Made by a program: the position numbers and the translations under genes. Under the pieces are notes generated by a model, which saw only the letters and a list, made by a program, of their open reading frames with translations, did not search any database and had not been told where the DNA came from. A stretch of DNA of 11,239 bases from an uncultured Eubacteriales bacterium (lineage in GTDB: Bacteria > Bacillota > Clostridia > Christensenellales > CAG-138). The stretch is from assembly GCA_900543475.1 (NCBI GenBank), contig UQRU01000061.1:1-11239 (forward strand), written 5' to 3'. The stretch's first letter is position 1; the number at the start of each line of letters is the position of its first letter. This document shows, piece after piece, positions 1-6,858 of this stretch.

Positions 1-35
1 GGCCGCGCCGTAGGCGCAAGGGAGCTATGAACACC

Positions 36-65
36 TCGAAAAAGTGGCGCAAGCCACTTTTTCGA
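36..65. terminator. Bidirectional hairpin terminator with A/T flanks
   Basis: A 13-bp perfect inverted repeat occupies 36–48 and 53–65. Its GTGGC/GCCAC core is flanked by five A on one side and five T on the other, with a GCAA loop on the plus strand. The flanks make it look like an intrinsic terminator in either direction. It is the second hairpin downstream of the leftward class B PBP gene, and may also end a rightward transcript from outside the window. The terminator role is inferred from structure and position. Confidence 0.75.
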
Positions 66-70
66 CAGCC

Positions 71-104
71 AAAGGGGGAATACCTGTTACGGTATTCCCC
101 CTTT
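71..104 (-). terminator. Strong hairpin downstream of the leftward PBP operon
   Basis: A 14-bp perfect inverted repeat (71–84 and 91–104, 6-base loop) begins 44 bases beyond the class B PBP stop codon. The arms combine a GGGGG/CCCCC core with AAA/TTT ends, so only three U follow the stem on the leftward transcript. It is therefore either a modest intrinsic terminator or a 3' stabilising stem. It is joined to the hairpin at 36–65 by a short linker containing TGTCGA. Confidence 0.65.
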
Positions 105-148
105 CGTGATGACGATGCAACGGCAACGGTTCCATGGACGGATTCACC

Positions 149-1696
149 TTAATAACCAAGCTCTACGGCCTTTGCAAGCAGCTTGCCAGCCAGAGGAGCG
201 GCCATGCTGCCGCCGCCGCCAGCTTGTTCCAGGATCACACATACCGCCAGGGGATGGTCCTCGTCTTGGATGAAGCCGGTAAACCAAGCGTGGGTCTTGA
301 CGCTTTTATCCGAGGAGATCTCCGCGGACCCGGTCTTGCCCCCCACGGTGCAGCCATCCACATCCGCCTGGGTCCCTGTGCCGTATTCCACGGTGCCCAG
401 CATAGCTTGCTGCACAATCTCCGCTTCCGCCTCGGAAAGGATGGTTTTGTATACCTTGTTGCCAGGGGTGGAGCGGACATAATCGTTTCGCGTGACCACT
501 TTGTATAGGAGCCGGGGCTGCATCATCACCCCGTCGTTGGCCACGGCGGCGGTGAGCATACACATCTGCATGGGGGTCATGATATCCTTGTATTGCCCCA
601 CTCCGCTCCAGGCAAGATTCAGGTCCGTATCCGGCTTTTCATAGCTGCTGGAATACAAAAGCATATCTTCAAACAGGAACTCATCCCCAATGCCAAGATC
701 CTTGGCGGTTTGGGCCATCTTATCCGCGCCGATCTCCATGGCCAGCTGGGCAAAGGTGGTATTGCAGGAATGGGCGTAGGCCTCAAAGAGGCTGATCTCC
801 CCGTGATAGTTGCTATTGGAGTCCCGTACGATGCTGTATTTTTCCACTGTGGCTGGTTCCGCGCCGGTATCCTGGACCCCTTCCTGCTCCCGGTCATAAT
901 CCGTTTCCTGGTCGGCCTGGACAAACTCCGCGTCGTCCACCGCCACATCCGGCAGGTATTTGCCGGTTTCCCGGTCGAACACCAGCGCGCCATCGCAATC
1001 AAAGGTACGCTCCGTCACCCCGGGGATGTATCGCAGGGCCGCGATCAGGGTAACGGTCTTGAAGGTGGAGCCCGGTGTATATTTGCCCATGGTCACCCGG
1101 TTCACCATGGCGCTGGCTGCCAGCTCCCGCTCCCCGTCGATATATTCCTGCATATAGTTGGGGTCAAAGGTGGGCTGGCTGACGGAGCACAGGACCTCAC
1201 CGGTCTTGTAATTCATCAGCACTACTGCGCCCCAATAATCGTCCATCAGGTCGTAGGCGTAATCGCATAGCTCCCCATCTATGGTCAGCATAACGGAAGA
1301 GCCGGTCCGGGTGGCGGAGCCAAAGGTTTCCGCAAACAGGTCGGCCATATCCTGATCAAACCCCAGGAGGTATTTGGCAAACATACTTTCCGCTCCTAGG
1401 GTTTGGCCATAGCTATCCCCCACCACATGGCATACGGCCCGGCGGCGGGCCTTTTCGCTGGCATAACGGCGCTGGCCCTCCCCGTCGGTATAGGCCAGCA
1501 GCTGGCCGTTCCGGTCCGCGATGCGGCCAGCCTGGACGCTGTTTTTCTGGGCCTGGACCCGGGTGTTATAGGGGCTGGTAAACCAACGGTTCCCATAGAC
1601 GCCTACGATGTATACCAAGTATACGCACAGGATCAGGAACATGGCGCAGAATAGGCCCAACATGGCCTTGATATATTTACGGCTGTTATCCTGCAT
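149..1696 (-). CDS. Class B penicillin-binding protein (transpeptidase), PbpA/PBP2-like
   Basis: This is a monofunctional D,D-transpeptidase that cross-links peptidoglycan outside the membrane and is expected to pair with the SEDS glycosyltransferase encoded just before it. The 515-residue product has a short cytoplasmic N-terminus, one membrane anchor (about residues 11–33), a short N-terminal linker domain, then the penicillin-binding fold. The catalytic motifs are S210-T-F-K213 (nucleophile), S310-C-N312 and K454-T-G456. There are no C-terminal PASTA repeats and no glycosyltransferase domain. The ATG at 1696 was chosen because GGAAGGAGGGG lies just upstream and it overlaps the ftsW-like stop by 11 bases; a longer frame to 1774 would sit inside the upstream gene. 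Residues about 241–300, between the first two motifs, include an unusual strongly acidic segment. Class is certain; the elongation versus division role is not. Confidence 0.93.
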   Translation of the reverse strand: MQDNSRKYIKAMLGLFCAMFLILCVYLVYIVGVYGNRWFTSPYNTRVQAQKNSVQAGRIADRNGQLLAYTDGEGQRRYASEKARRRAVCHVVGDSYGQTLGAESMFAKYLLGFDQDMADLFAETFGSATRTGSSVMLTIDGELCDYAYDLMDDYWGAVVLMNYKTGEVLCSVSQPTFDPNYMQEYIDGERELAASAMVNRVTMGKYTPGSTFKTVTLIAALRYIPGVTERTFDCDGALVFDRETGKYLPDVAVDDAEFVQADQETDYDREQEGVQDTGAEPATVEKYSIVRDSNSNYHGEISLFEAYAHSCNTTFAQLAMEIGADKMAQTAKDLGIGDEFLFEDMLLYSSSYEKPDTDLNLAWSGVGQYKDIMTPMQMCMLTAAVANDGVMMQPRLLYKVVTRNDYVRSTPGNKVYKTILSEAEAEIVQQAMLGTVEYGTGTQADVDGCTVGGKTGSAEISSDKSVKTHAWFTGFIQDEDHPLAVCVILEQAGGGGSMAAPLAGKLLAKAVELGY

Positions 1697-2975
1697 GTTC
1701 CCCTCCTTCCTGCCGGCTAATGCGCCGGTCCTCCTCCAGGGCTGCGTCCATAGCGTCCTCCAACATGTCCCCATTCCGCATGGCTACCCCCTCCAGTATG
1801 CCCAACAGCATCAGGGAAGCGATGAGGGAGCTGCCCCCGTGGCTCACAAAGGGCATGGTGATACCGGTCAGGGGAATGAGCTTGATGACCCCGCCGATGA
1901 TGATGAAGCTTTGCAGGGTGATAAGCACGGTGCAGCCAAAGGCCACCAACATCAGGTAACGATCCCGGGCATATAGGGCCACCAAGGCGCCCCGGATGAT
2001 AAAGACCAAATACAGGGCGATGACCGCGATGCCGAAGATGATACCAAATTCCTCGCAGATGACGGCGAAGATATAATCCGTATTGTAGGCGGGGATGGAT
2101 TTGGGGGAACCCTGGGTCAAACCCAATCCCCACAGGCCGCCGGAAGCGATGGCCATGAGTCCCTGGGCGATCTGATAGCCGCTGGTTTCATAGGTGGCCC
2201 AGGGGTTCTGCCATATGGCCACCCGGGCCCTCACATGGTCAAAAACGAAGTAGCTGGCCACCGCGCCTACGCAACCGGAACCCAATCCCACCAGGGTGGC
2301 TTTTACGTCGCCGGTGGCGGTATAGAACAAGATCAGATAGGTGCCGGCGATCAGCAGGGCGGCGCCCAGATCCCGCTCCGCCACCAGCAGGCCACAGGCC
2401 AGGATGGCGAAGAGGGCGGAGGGCAGCCAATCCCGCCAGCCTTTTTGTTGGGTCAGGTAATTGGCGGAGACGAACACCAGGGCAACCTTTACAAATTCCG
2501 AGGGTTGAAAGGAGAAATCCCCGATTTTGATCCAGTTTTTTGCGCCGCCCTGTTCCTTGCCGACCACCAACAGCACCCCTAAGATGGCCAGGCTCCCCAG
2601 GATCATGGGCCAATTGAGGATGCGGAAGATCCGGTGCCGGTGCATGAGGCCAATGCAAACGAACATGGCCAGCAAGCCGACCCCATAGAGGATCAGTTGG
2701 CGGAAGGCGGTTTCTGGGGATAGACGATACTGGACGATCATGCCGATGGCCGCCAGCAGGTTGGCGATAACCAGCAAGAAGCGATCCGCATAGCGGGAGA
2801 TCCATAGGACGCATACGTATTGTAAAAACAGCAGCGCCACCAGGATCAGGGCAAAGATCAAGGCCCAGGGGTCAAAGCTCTCATCCCGTAGGGAGAGGAG
2901 GGCAAAGGCGGTAAGCTCGAAGAGCATTACGATAAACAAGAGGCCCAAGGCGCTCATATGGCGTACGCGGTTCAT
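1686..2975 (-). CDS. FtsW/RodA/SpoVE-family (SEDS) peptidoglycan glycosyltransferase
   Basis: This is a polytopic membrane enzyme that polymerises lipid II into glycan strands, normally in complex with a cognate class B PBP, which here is the next gene. The 429-residue product has many hydrophobic helices and family signatures: GGAKNWIKIGDFSFQPSEFVK (about 143–163), E200-R-D202-L-G with the presumed catalytic aspartate, the YQIAQGLMAIASGGLWGLGL stretch (about 267–286), the NTDYIFAVICEEFG loop (298–311) and PLTGITMPFVSHGGSS near 368–383. A hydrophilic tail of about 30 acidic and basic residues follows. The ATG has AAGGAGG 4–5 bases upstream and overlaps the FHA gene's stop as ATGA (2972–2975), indicating translational coupling. 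FtsW and RodA cannot be separated by eye. The FHA–SEDS–PBP order resembles the actinobacterial FHA/rodA/pbpA cassette, which argues mildly for a RodA-type role. Confidence 0.93.
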   Translation of the reverse strand: MNRVRHMSALGLLFIVMLFELTAFALLSLRDESFDPWALIFALILVALLFLQYVCVLWISRYADRFLLVIANLLAAIGMIVQYRLSPETAFRQLILYGVGLLAMFVCIGLMHRHRIFRILNWPMILGSLAILGVLLVVGKEQGGAKNWIKIGDFSFQPSEFVKVALVFVSANYLTQQKGWRDWLPSALFAILACGLLVAERDLGAALLIAGTYLILFYTATGDVKATLVGLGSGCVGAVASYFVFDHVRARVAIWQNPWATYETSGYQIAQGLMAIASGGLWGLGLTQGSPKSIPAYNTDYIFAVICEEFGIIFGIAVIALYLVFIIRGALVALYARDRYLMLVAFGCTVLITLQSFIIIGGVIKLIPLTGITMPFVSHGGSSLIASLMLLGILEGVAMRNGDMLEDAMDAALEEDRRISRQEGGEHAG

Positions 2976-3436
2976 TGCGCCTCCTTTCTGGCGACCCGCC
3001 GCAGCCGGTAGTGGAATTCCACATCTCCCAGCTTGACCAGGTCTCCATCGTGGAGCAATGCGGTACGCTTTGCCGGCCTGACGCCGTTGATCCAGATTTT
3101 GGCCCGGCCCTTGGGCTTGATATAGCCTTCGCCCCGGCGCTCAAAAAGTAGGGCGTGCTTACGGCGGACGCTTTTATCGTCGATGTAGATGTCGCAACGG
3201 GGGCTGCGGCCGATCAGGTTGGAGCGTACCAATACATAGCCGCCCTCCCGGGTATCGTAGGGCGGCAAAAATTCAATATGCCGCGCATAGCCCCCCTGTA
3301 GCCAGTGGACGGCTCTGCGCAGCTCCTGATATTCATTAAGCGAGTGATAGATGATACGCCAAAGGATATAGAGGATGCCCACTACAAACACATAGCGCAT
3401 CACCAAGGTCATAAGGGAATAGGCATTGGCCGGCAT
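2972..3436 (-). CDS. Membrane-anchored FHA-domain protein
   Basis: The 154-residue product has one N-terminal membrane helix (about 12–30), a short basic linker and a C-terminal forkhead-associated domain (about 67–145). FHA domains usually bind phosphothreonine peptides and scaffold Ser/Thr-kinase-regulated cell-wall complexes. Visible family features are G76-R77-S, the D82-I-Y-I-D-D strand, H94-A, I116-N-G118 and the H129-D-G-D-L-V-K-L-G segment. Two contact positions are atypical: the SRxHA motif reads V90-R91-R-K-H94-A, with Arg for the conserved Ser, and the first NG loop is replaced by G110-R-A-K-I. Phosphothreonine binding is therefore doubtful. It is the first gene of the three-gene operon, with AGGAGGG just before its ATG and an extended -10 promoter about 50 bases upstream. 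No Ser/Thr kinase or phosphatase gene is in the window. Confidence 0.85.
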   Translation of the reverse strand: MPANAYSLMTLVMRYVFVVGILYILWRIIYHSLNEYQELRRAVHWLQGGYARHIEFLPPYDTREGGYVLVRSNLIGRSPRCDIYIDDKSVRRKHALLFERRGEGYIKPKGRAKIWINGVRPAKRTALLHDGDLVKLGDVEFHYRLRRVARKEAQ

Positions 3437-3485
3437 GGTTCCCTCCTGTCAATCCTCCCCAAGGGGCGTGATAGGGCATATCCGA

Positions 3486-3494
3486 ATTATACCA
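3486..3494 (-). promoter_or_regulatory. Extended -10 promoter for the FHA–SEDS–PBP operon
   Basis: On the minus strand the sequence reads TGGTATAAT, a perfect extended -10 (TGnTATAAT), about 50 bases ahead of the FHA start codon. No good -35 is seen at 17–18 bp (ATAGTT is the nearest), consistent with an extended -10 type. It lies between the class A PBP stop and the FHA gene, so the three-gene operon can be transcribed separately. Confidence 0.6.
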
Positions 3495-3537
3495 TATCCC
3501 ATGGCAGGAACTATGTCCTGTTTATAAATTCTGCGTA

Positions 3538-3562
3538 GAATTCCCTCAAAAAGGGAAAATTC
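3538..3562. terminator. Small A/T-rich hairpin between the PBP1-like gene and the FHA operon
   Basis: The arms GAATTCCCT (3538–3546) and AGGG plus AATTC (3552–3562) can pair around a CAAAA loop, with two unpaired A in one arm. It lies just beyond the class A PBP stop codon in the direction of transcription. No U-run follows it on the minus strand, so termination would be inefficient and some read-through into the FHA operon is plausible. Confidence 0.35.
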
Positions 3563-3564
3563 GA

Positions 3565-5991
3565 TCACCTACCGGCAAAAGCAGCAGACAATTCCTCCAG
3601 CAGGCTGGGGGAAGCTGCCGGCGAAGGGGTAACTTCACCTTGCGGGGTGGGTCCAGGGATCTCCACATCGATCACCGCTTCCGGGGTGGTGACCGTTACT
3701 TTTTTGGTGGCGGGTCCTTTTACCTGCTCTCCGCCCACGTTCATTTCCTGATGCACAGGCAATATATAATAGGTATATGTGCAGCCGGGCAGCGCGGAAT
3801 CATCCCCATAGGTGACGGCGCCCTTGCCGTCCCAGGTTTTGATCAGCTGGGGGCTTTCGGTCCCCTTTTGCCGGTATAGCTGATATTGGGCAAAGCTTTC
3901 CCGGCCGGTAAAGGCGATTTGCGGTTTTCCGTCCCCACCCAAATATACTCGGAATTCACCGGGCGGCGAGGGCACCACCCAATAGCTGCTTTGGGCTGTG
4001 GGCTGCGTCCCCTCCACAAACACCTCGGTTTGGATGGCGGAGCTGGGGGTCAAGGCTGTGGCCAGCACCGGCTCATGGAACATTTCCAAGGTGCGTTTAT
4101 CCAGCTTATAGGCATTGACGCCAGAGGGCATGGAAAATTCTTTTGGCGCGCGGTCTTGGTAAAGGCCTTGGAACAGCTGCTCCAGGATCAAGGCGGGATA
4201 TTTCCCACCGGTGGCGTCCTGGGGCAAAGCGCCATCCTGGCTGGTATCGTAGCCGATCCAAACCGCCGCCGCATAGTCGGCGCTATAACAGGCCATCCAG
4301 GCGTCCCGATTGCCTTCCCCTTCTCCCACGGTGCCGGTCTTACCGGCTAAGGGGATATCCAGATCCTTGAGCCGGTGTCCGGTCCCTTCCTGGATGGCGC
4401 TTTGCAACATACTGGTGAGGATATAGGCGTTTTGCTCCGACATGACCCGCCGGTTCTCCGGTTCATAGACATAAAGCTCCTTTCCAGTGCTGTCCGTGAT
4501 CCGTTGGATGCAGGTGGGGGTATTATAGATCCCTTGGGAAGCAAACGCCGCATAGGCCCCGGCGATCTGTAGAGGGGATACCCCATAGGTAAAGCCGCCC
4601 AGGGCCAAGGTCAGGCTGGTATCCTGGGGGTCAAAGGGAATGCCGCAGCTTTGGGCAAAGGCCTTTCCCGCGGATACCCCGATATCGGAGAGCACCTTTA
4701 CAGCGGGTACGTTTAAGGATCGAGTCACCGCTTCCCGCAGGGTGACCCAGCCGTAATATTTGTTGCCGAAGTTGCGGGGGCTGTATTCCGCAAAGGTGGT
4801 GGGTTCATCCAACAGCATGGTGGCGGCGGTGTAACCATAGCCCTCTAGGGCCGGGGCATAGGCGATCACCGGCTTGATCACCGAACCAGGCTGCCTGCGG
4901 ATATCCGTCGCCCGATTAAAGGCCATGGCGGTATCGTATGCCCCCCGGCCGCCTACCATGGCACGAATCAGGCCGGTTCCTGCTTCCTGTACCACAATGG
5001 CCCCCTGGGCGTCCCCGGGGAATAGGTCGTCCTGCTGGAAAATGGCCTCGCACTGGTTTTGGATGGCGCTGTCCATGGCCGTATAGATCCGATAGCCGCC
5101 GCTCAATAGGGTTTCGCTATCGATCTGCAAGATCTCCATGGCGTCCTGCAGGGCTGCGTCCACATAATAATTCCGGCCCTCCTCGGAGGCGGTGCCATCA
5201 TGAAGGATGACCATGGTTTCCCCTTTGGCGTCAGCCAACCCTTGGTCATCCAGGTACCCATATTCCGCCATCAAGCTCAATACCGTATCCCGGCGGGCCA
5301 GGGATGCCTCAAAATCCAGATGGGGCGCGTAGTTGGAGGGGGATTTTAAGATGCCCGCCAGCATGGCTCCCTGGGCCACGGACAGATCCTTGGCGTGGAC
5401 GCCAAAATAGCCCAGGGCCGCCGCCTCAATACCGTAGTAGCCGCCGCCAAAGTAAACGTAGTTTAGATACATCTCCAGGATCTCGTCCTTGGAGTAGCGG
5501 GTCTCCATCTGGCAGGCCAACACAGCCTCCTCCAGCTTGCGGGAGATGGTTTTGTCAGCGGTCAAGTGGCTCAGCTTGATCAGCTGCTGGCTGATGGTGG
5601 AAGCCCCCTGGACATAGCCTCCCGCTTTAATATCCGCCCAAGCAGCCCCCACGATACGGATCACATCCACGCCCGGATGCTCATAAAAGCGGGCGTCCTC
5701 GGCGGAAATAAAGGCCTTTTGCACCAAATCCGGCACATCGGACAGGGGGATGGATACCCGGTCCTCCTTGTCGTGAAGCCGGAGGATCTCGCCGTTTTCC
5801 CCATCGTAAAGGATGAGGGATTGCTGGGCGCCTAAAATGTTGGCTGGGTCAAAATCCTGCCATGCGTCCAGATCCCAGAGCTGCGCCGCCATAAACAGCA
5901 CAAATCCCAGGACAGCCAGCACCATGAGCAGCAGGACCCATCGGAGGGCCCTTAGGATACCGCCCTTATTTTTTCTACTGATTGCTTCCAC
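3565..5991 (-). CDS. Class A penicillin-binding protein (bifunctional GT51 glycosyltransferase/transpeptidase)
   Basis: This enzyme both polymerises and cross-links peptidoglycan at the outer face of the membrane. From the chosen start the product has 808 residues: a basic N-terminus, a membrane anchor (about 16–37), a GT51 domain with catalytic E98 in EDARFYEHPG, the GASTISQQLIK motif (129–139), R151-K-L-E and KDEILEMYLN (168–177). The transpeptidase domain follows, with S370-V-I-K373, S425-L-N427 and K551-T-G553. Residues about 673–770 look like a fibronectin type III-like module, followed by a Pro/Thr/Ser-rich tail ending LLEELSAAFAGR. I chose the GTG at 5991 because GGGGAGG lies about 7 bases upstream and a positively charged pre-anchor segment follows. 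The ATG at 6015 has no SD, and starts further upstream, as far as 6237, would overlap the divergent nth gene. It probably has its own transcript. Confidence 0.93.
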   Translation of the reverse strand: MEAISRKNKGGILRALRWVLLLMVLAVLGFVLFMAAQLWDLDAWQDFDPANILGAQQSLILYDGENGEILRLHDKEDRVSIPLSDVPDLVQKAFISAEDARFYEHPGVDVIRIVGAAWADIKAGGYVQGASTISQQLIKLSHLTADKTISRKLEEAVLACQMETRYSKDEILEMYLNYVYFGGGYYGIEAAALGYFGVHAKDLSVAQGAMLAGILKSPSNYAPHLDFEASLARRDTVLSLMAEYGYLDDQGLADAKGETMVILHDGTASEEGRNYYVDAALQDAMEILQIDSETLLSGGYRIYTAMDSAIQNQCEAIFQQDDLFPGDAQGAIVVQEAGTGLIRAMVGGRGAYDTAMAFNRATDIRRQPGSVIKPVIAYAPALEGYGYTAATMLLDEPTTFAEYSPRNFGNKYYGWVTLREAVTRSLNVPAVKVLSDIGVSAGKAFAQSCGIPFDPQDTSLTLALGGFTYGVSPLQIAGAYAAFASQGIYNTPTCIQRITDSTGKELYVYEPENRRVMSEQNAYILTSMLQSAIQEGTGHRLKDLDIPLAGKTGTVGEGEGNRDAWMACYSADYAAAVWIGYDTSQDGALPQDATGGKYPALILEQLFQGLYQDRAPKEFSMPSGVNAYKLDKRTLEMFHEPVLATALTPSSAIQTEVFVEGTQPTAQSSYWVVPSPPGEFRVYLGGDGKPQIAFTGRESFAQYQLYRQKGTESPQLIKTWDGKGAVTYGDDSALPGCTYTYYILPVHQEMNVGGEQVKGPATKKVTVTTPEAVIDVEIPGPTPQGEVTPSPAASPSLLEELSAAFAGR

Positions 5992-6041
5992 GCTACCGCC
6001 TCCCCATAGTGACATCCAGATGGGACCGAGTGCCCCCGCCG

Positions 6042-6071
6042 TATAAAAAATAGGATTTCCAAAATGGACAA
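6042..6071 (-). promoter_or_regulatory. Possible promoter for the class A PBP gene
   Basis: On the minus strand TTGTCC (6066–6071) and TTTATA (6042–6047) are separated by 18 bases, about 50 bases before the GTG start. Both boxes deviate from consensus, so this is only the best candidate in an A/T-rich patch of the divergent region. Confidence 0.3.
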
Positions 6072-6126
6072 AGAAAACACCTGGAAAAGAAAAAGGGGCC
6101 GCAACCAAAGAAAGGGAAGAAGCGCC

Positions 6127-6156
6127 TTGCACAATGTCTTTGGGGTGGGGTATAAT
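6127..6156 (+). promoter_or_regulatory. Sigma-A type promoter for nth–obgE–yhbY
   Basis: A perfect -10 TATAAT (6151–6156) is preceded by TTGCAC (6127–6132) with an 18-bp spacer. It lies 40 bases before the chosen nth ATG. Its position supports the start at 6196 over the longer frame opening at 6064, which would begin upstream of the promoter. Confidence 0.7.
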
Positions 6157-6195
6157 AAGCTGTCGATTTATGAGGAAATGGGGGAGAGATGGGAA

Positions 6196-6855
6196 ATGCG
6201 GGAAAGCAAAAAGGCAAAAGCAGCCAGGATCGGGCATATTTTAGATACCCTGGCGGCAACCTATCCAGATGCGGCGCCCCAGTTGGAATTTACCAATCCC
6301 TTTGAGCTGTTGGTGGCCACCATTCTGAGCGCCCAATGCACGGACAAGCAGGTCAATAAGGTCACCCGCGCCCTTTTCCCCGTCTACGGCACACCGGAAA
6401 AGATGGCAAAAGCCACCGAAGCGGAGCTGGAGCCTTATATCAAGGGTTGCGGCCTGTTTAAAACCAAGGGGCGCAACATCATCGCCACCAGCCGCATCCT
6501 GGTGGAGCAATACCAGGGCCGGGTGCCGGATACCCGGGAAGCCTTGACGGCGCTGCCTGGGGTGGGCAGAAAGACTGCCAATGTGGTGCTGTCAAACGCC
6601 TTTGGGAAGCCGGCCATTGCGGTGGATACCCATGTGTTCCGGGTGGCCAACCGGTTGGGTCTGGCCAAGGCCAAGGATGTGATGGAAACCGAAAAGCAGC
6701 TGATGGAAAATATTCCAGAGGAAACCTGGTCCATTGCCCACCACTGGCTGATTTTCCACGGCCGCCGTATTTGCAGCGCCCGGAATCCCAAGTGCGACGT
6801 ATGTCCTTTGCAGCCGGATTGTTTATACCGCCTGGAAGGGAAGGAAGGAAAGTAG
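6196..6855 (+). CDS. nth: Endonuclease III, base-excision repair DNA glycosylase/AP lyase
   Basis: The enzyme removes oxidised pyrimidines from DNA and nicks the abasic site. The 219-residue product is full length for the family. It shows the helix-hairpin-helix L120-PGVGRKTANVV with catalytic Lys126, the catalytic Asp144 in AVDTHVFRVANRLGL, and a C-terminal [4Fe-4S] ligand set, Cys193-x6-Cys200-x2-Cys203-x5-Cys209. All catalytic and cluster residues are therefore present. The ATG at 6196 follows GGGGAGAG at about 9 bases and places the N-terminus where the family starts; a frame reaching back to 6064 would span the promoter. It is the first gene of a tight rightward operon, with only three bases between its stop and the obgE start. 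It stands where rplU and rpmA often precede obgE. Confidence 0.95.
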   Translation: MRESKKAKAARIGHILDTLAATYPDAAPQLEFTNPFELLVATILSAQCTDKQVNKVTRALFPVYGTPEKMAKATEAELEPYIKGCGLFKTKGRNIIATSRILVEQYQGRVPDTREALTALPGVGRKTANVVLSNAFGKPAIAVDTHVFRVANRLGLAKAKDVMETEKQLMENIPEETWSIAHHWLIFHGRRICSARNPKCDVCPLQPDCLYRLEGKEGK

Positions 6856-6858
6856 AGC

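Noticed and set aside
593..1270. 225-codon open frame on the plus strand opposite the class B PBP.
   Set aside because: It is the antisense of a clearly functional gene with intact catalytic motifs; its existence follows from GC-rich codon bias.
1697..1774. Longer start for the class B PBP at 1774.
   Set aside because: It lies inside the upstream ftsW-like gene, adds a non-family Trp/Arg-rich stretch, and the ATG at 1696 has an excellent SD.
6064..6195. N-terminal extension of nth back to an ATG at 6064.
   Set aside because: It would begin upstream of the TATAAT promoter, is low-complexity and basic, and goes beyond the family's normal N-terminus; the ATG at 6196 has an SD.
5992..6237. N-terminal extension of the class A PBP to 6015 or 6237.
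   Set aside because: No SD at those ATGs, the longer form would overlap the divergent nth promoter and gene, and GTG at 5991 has a strong SD and the expected pre-anchor sequence.
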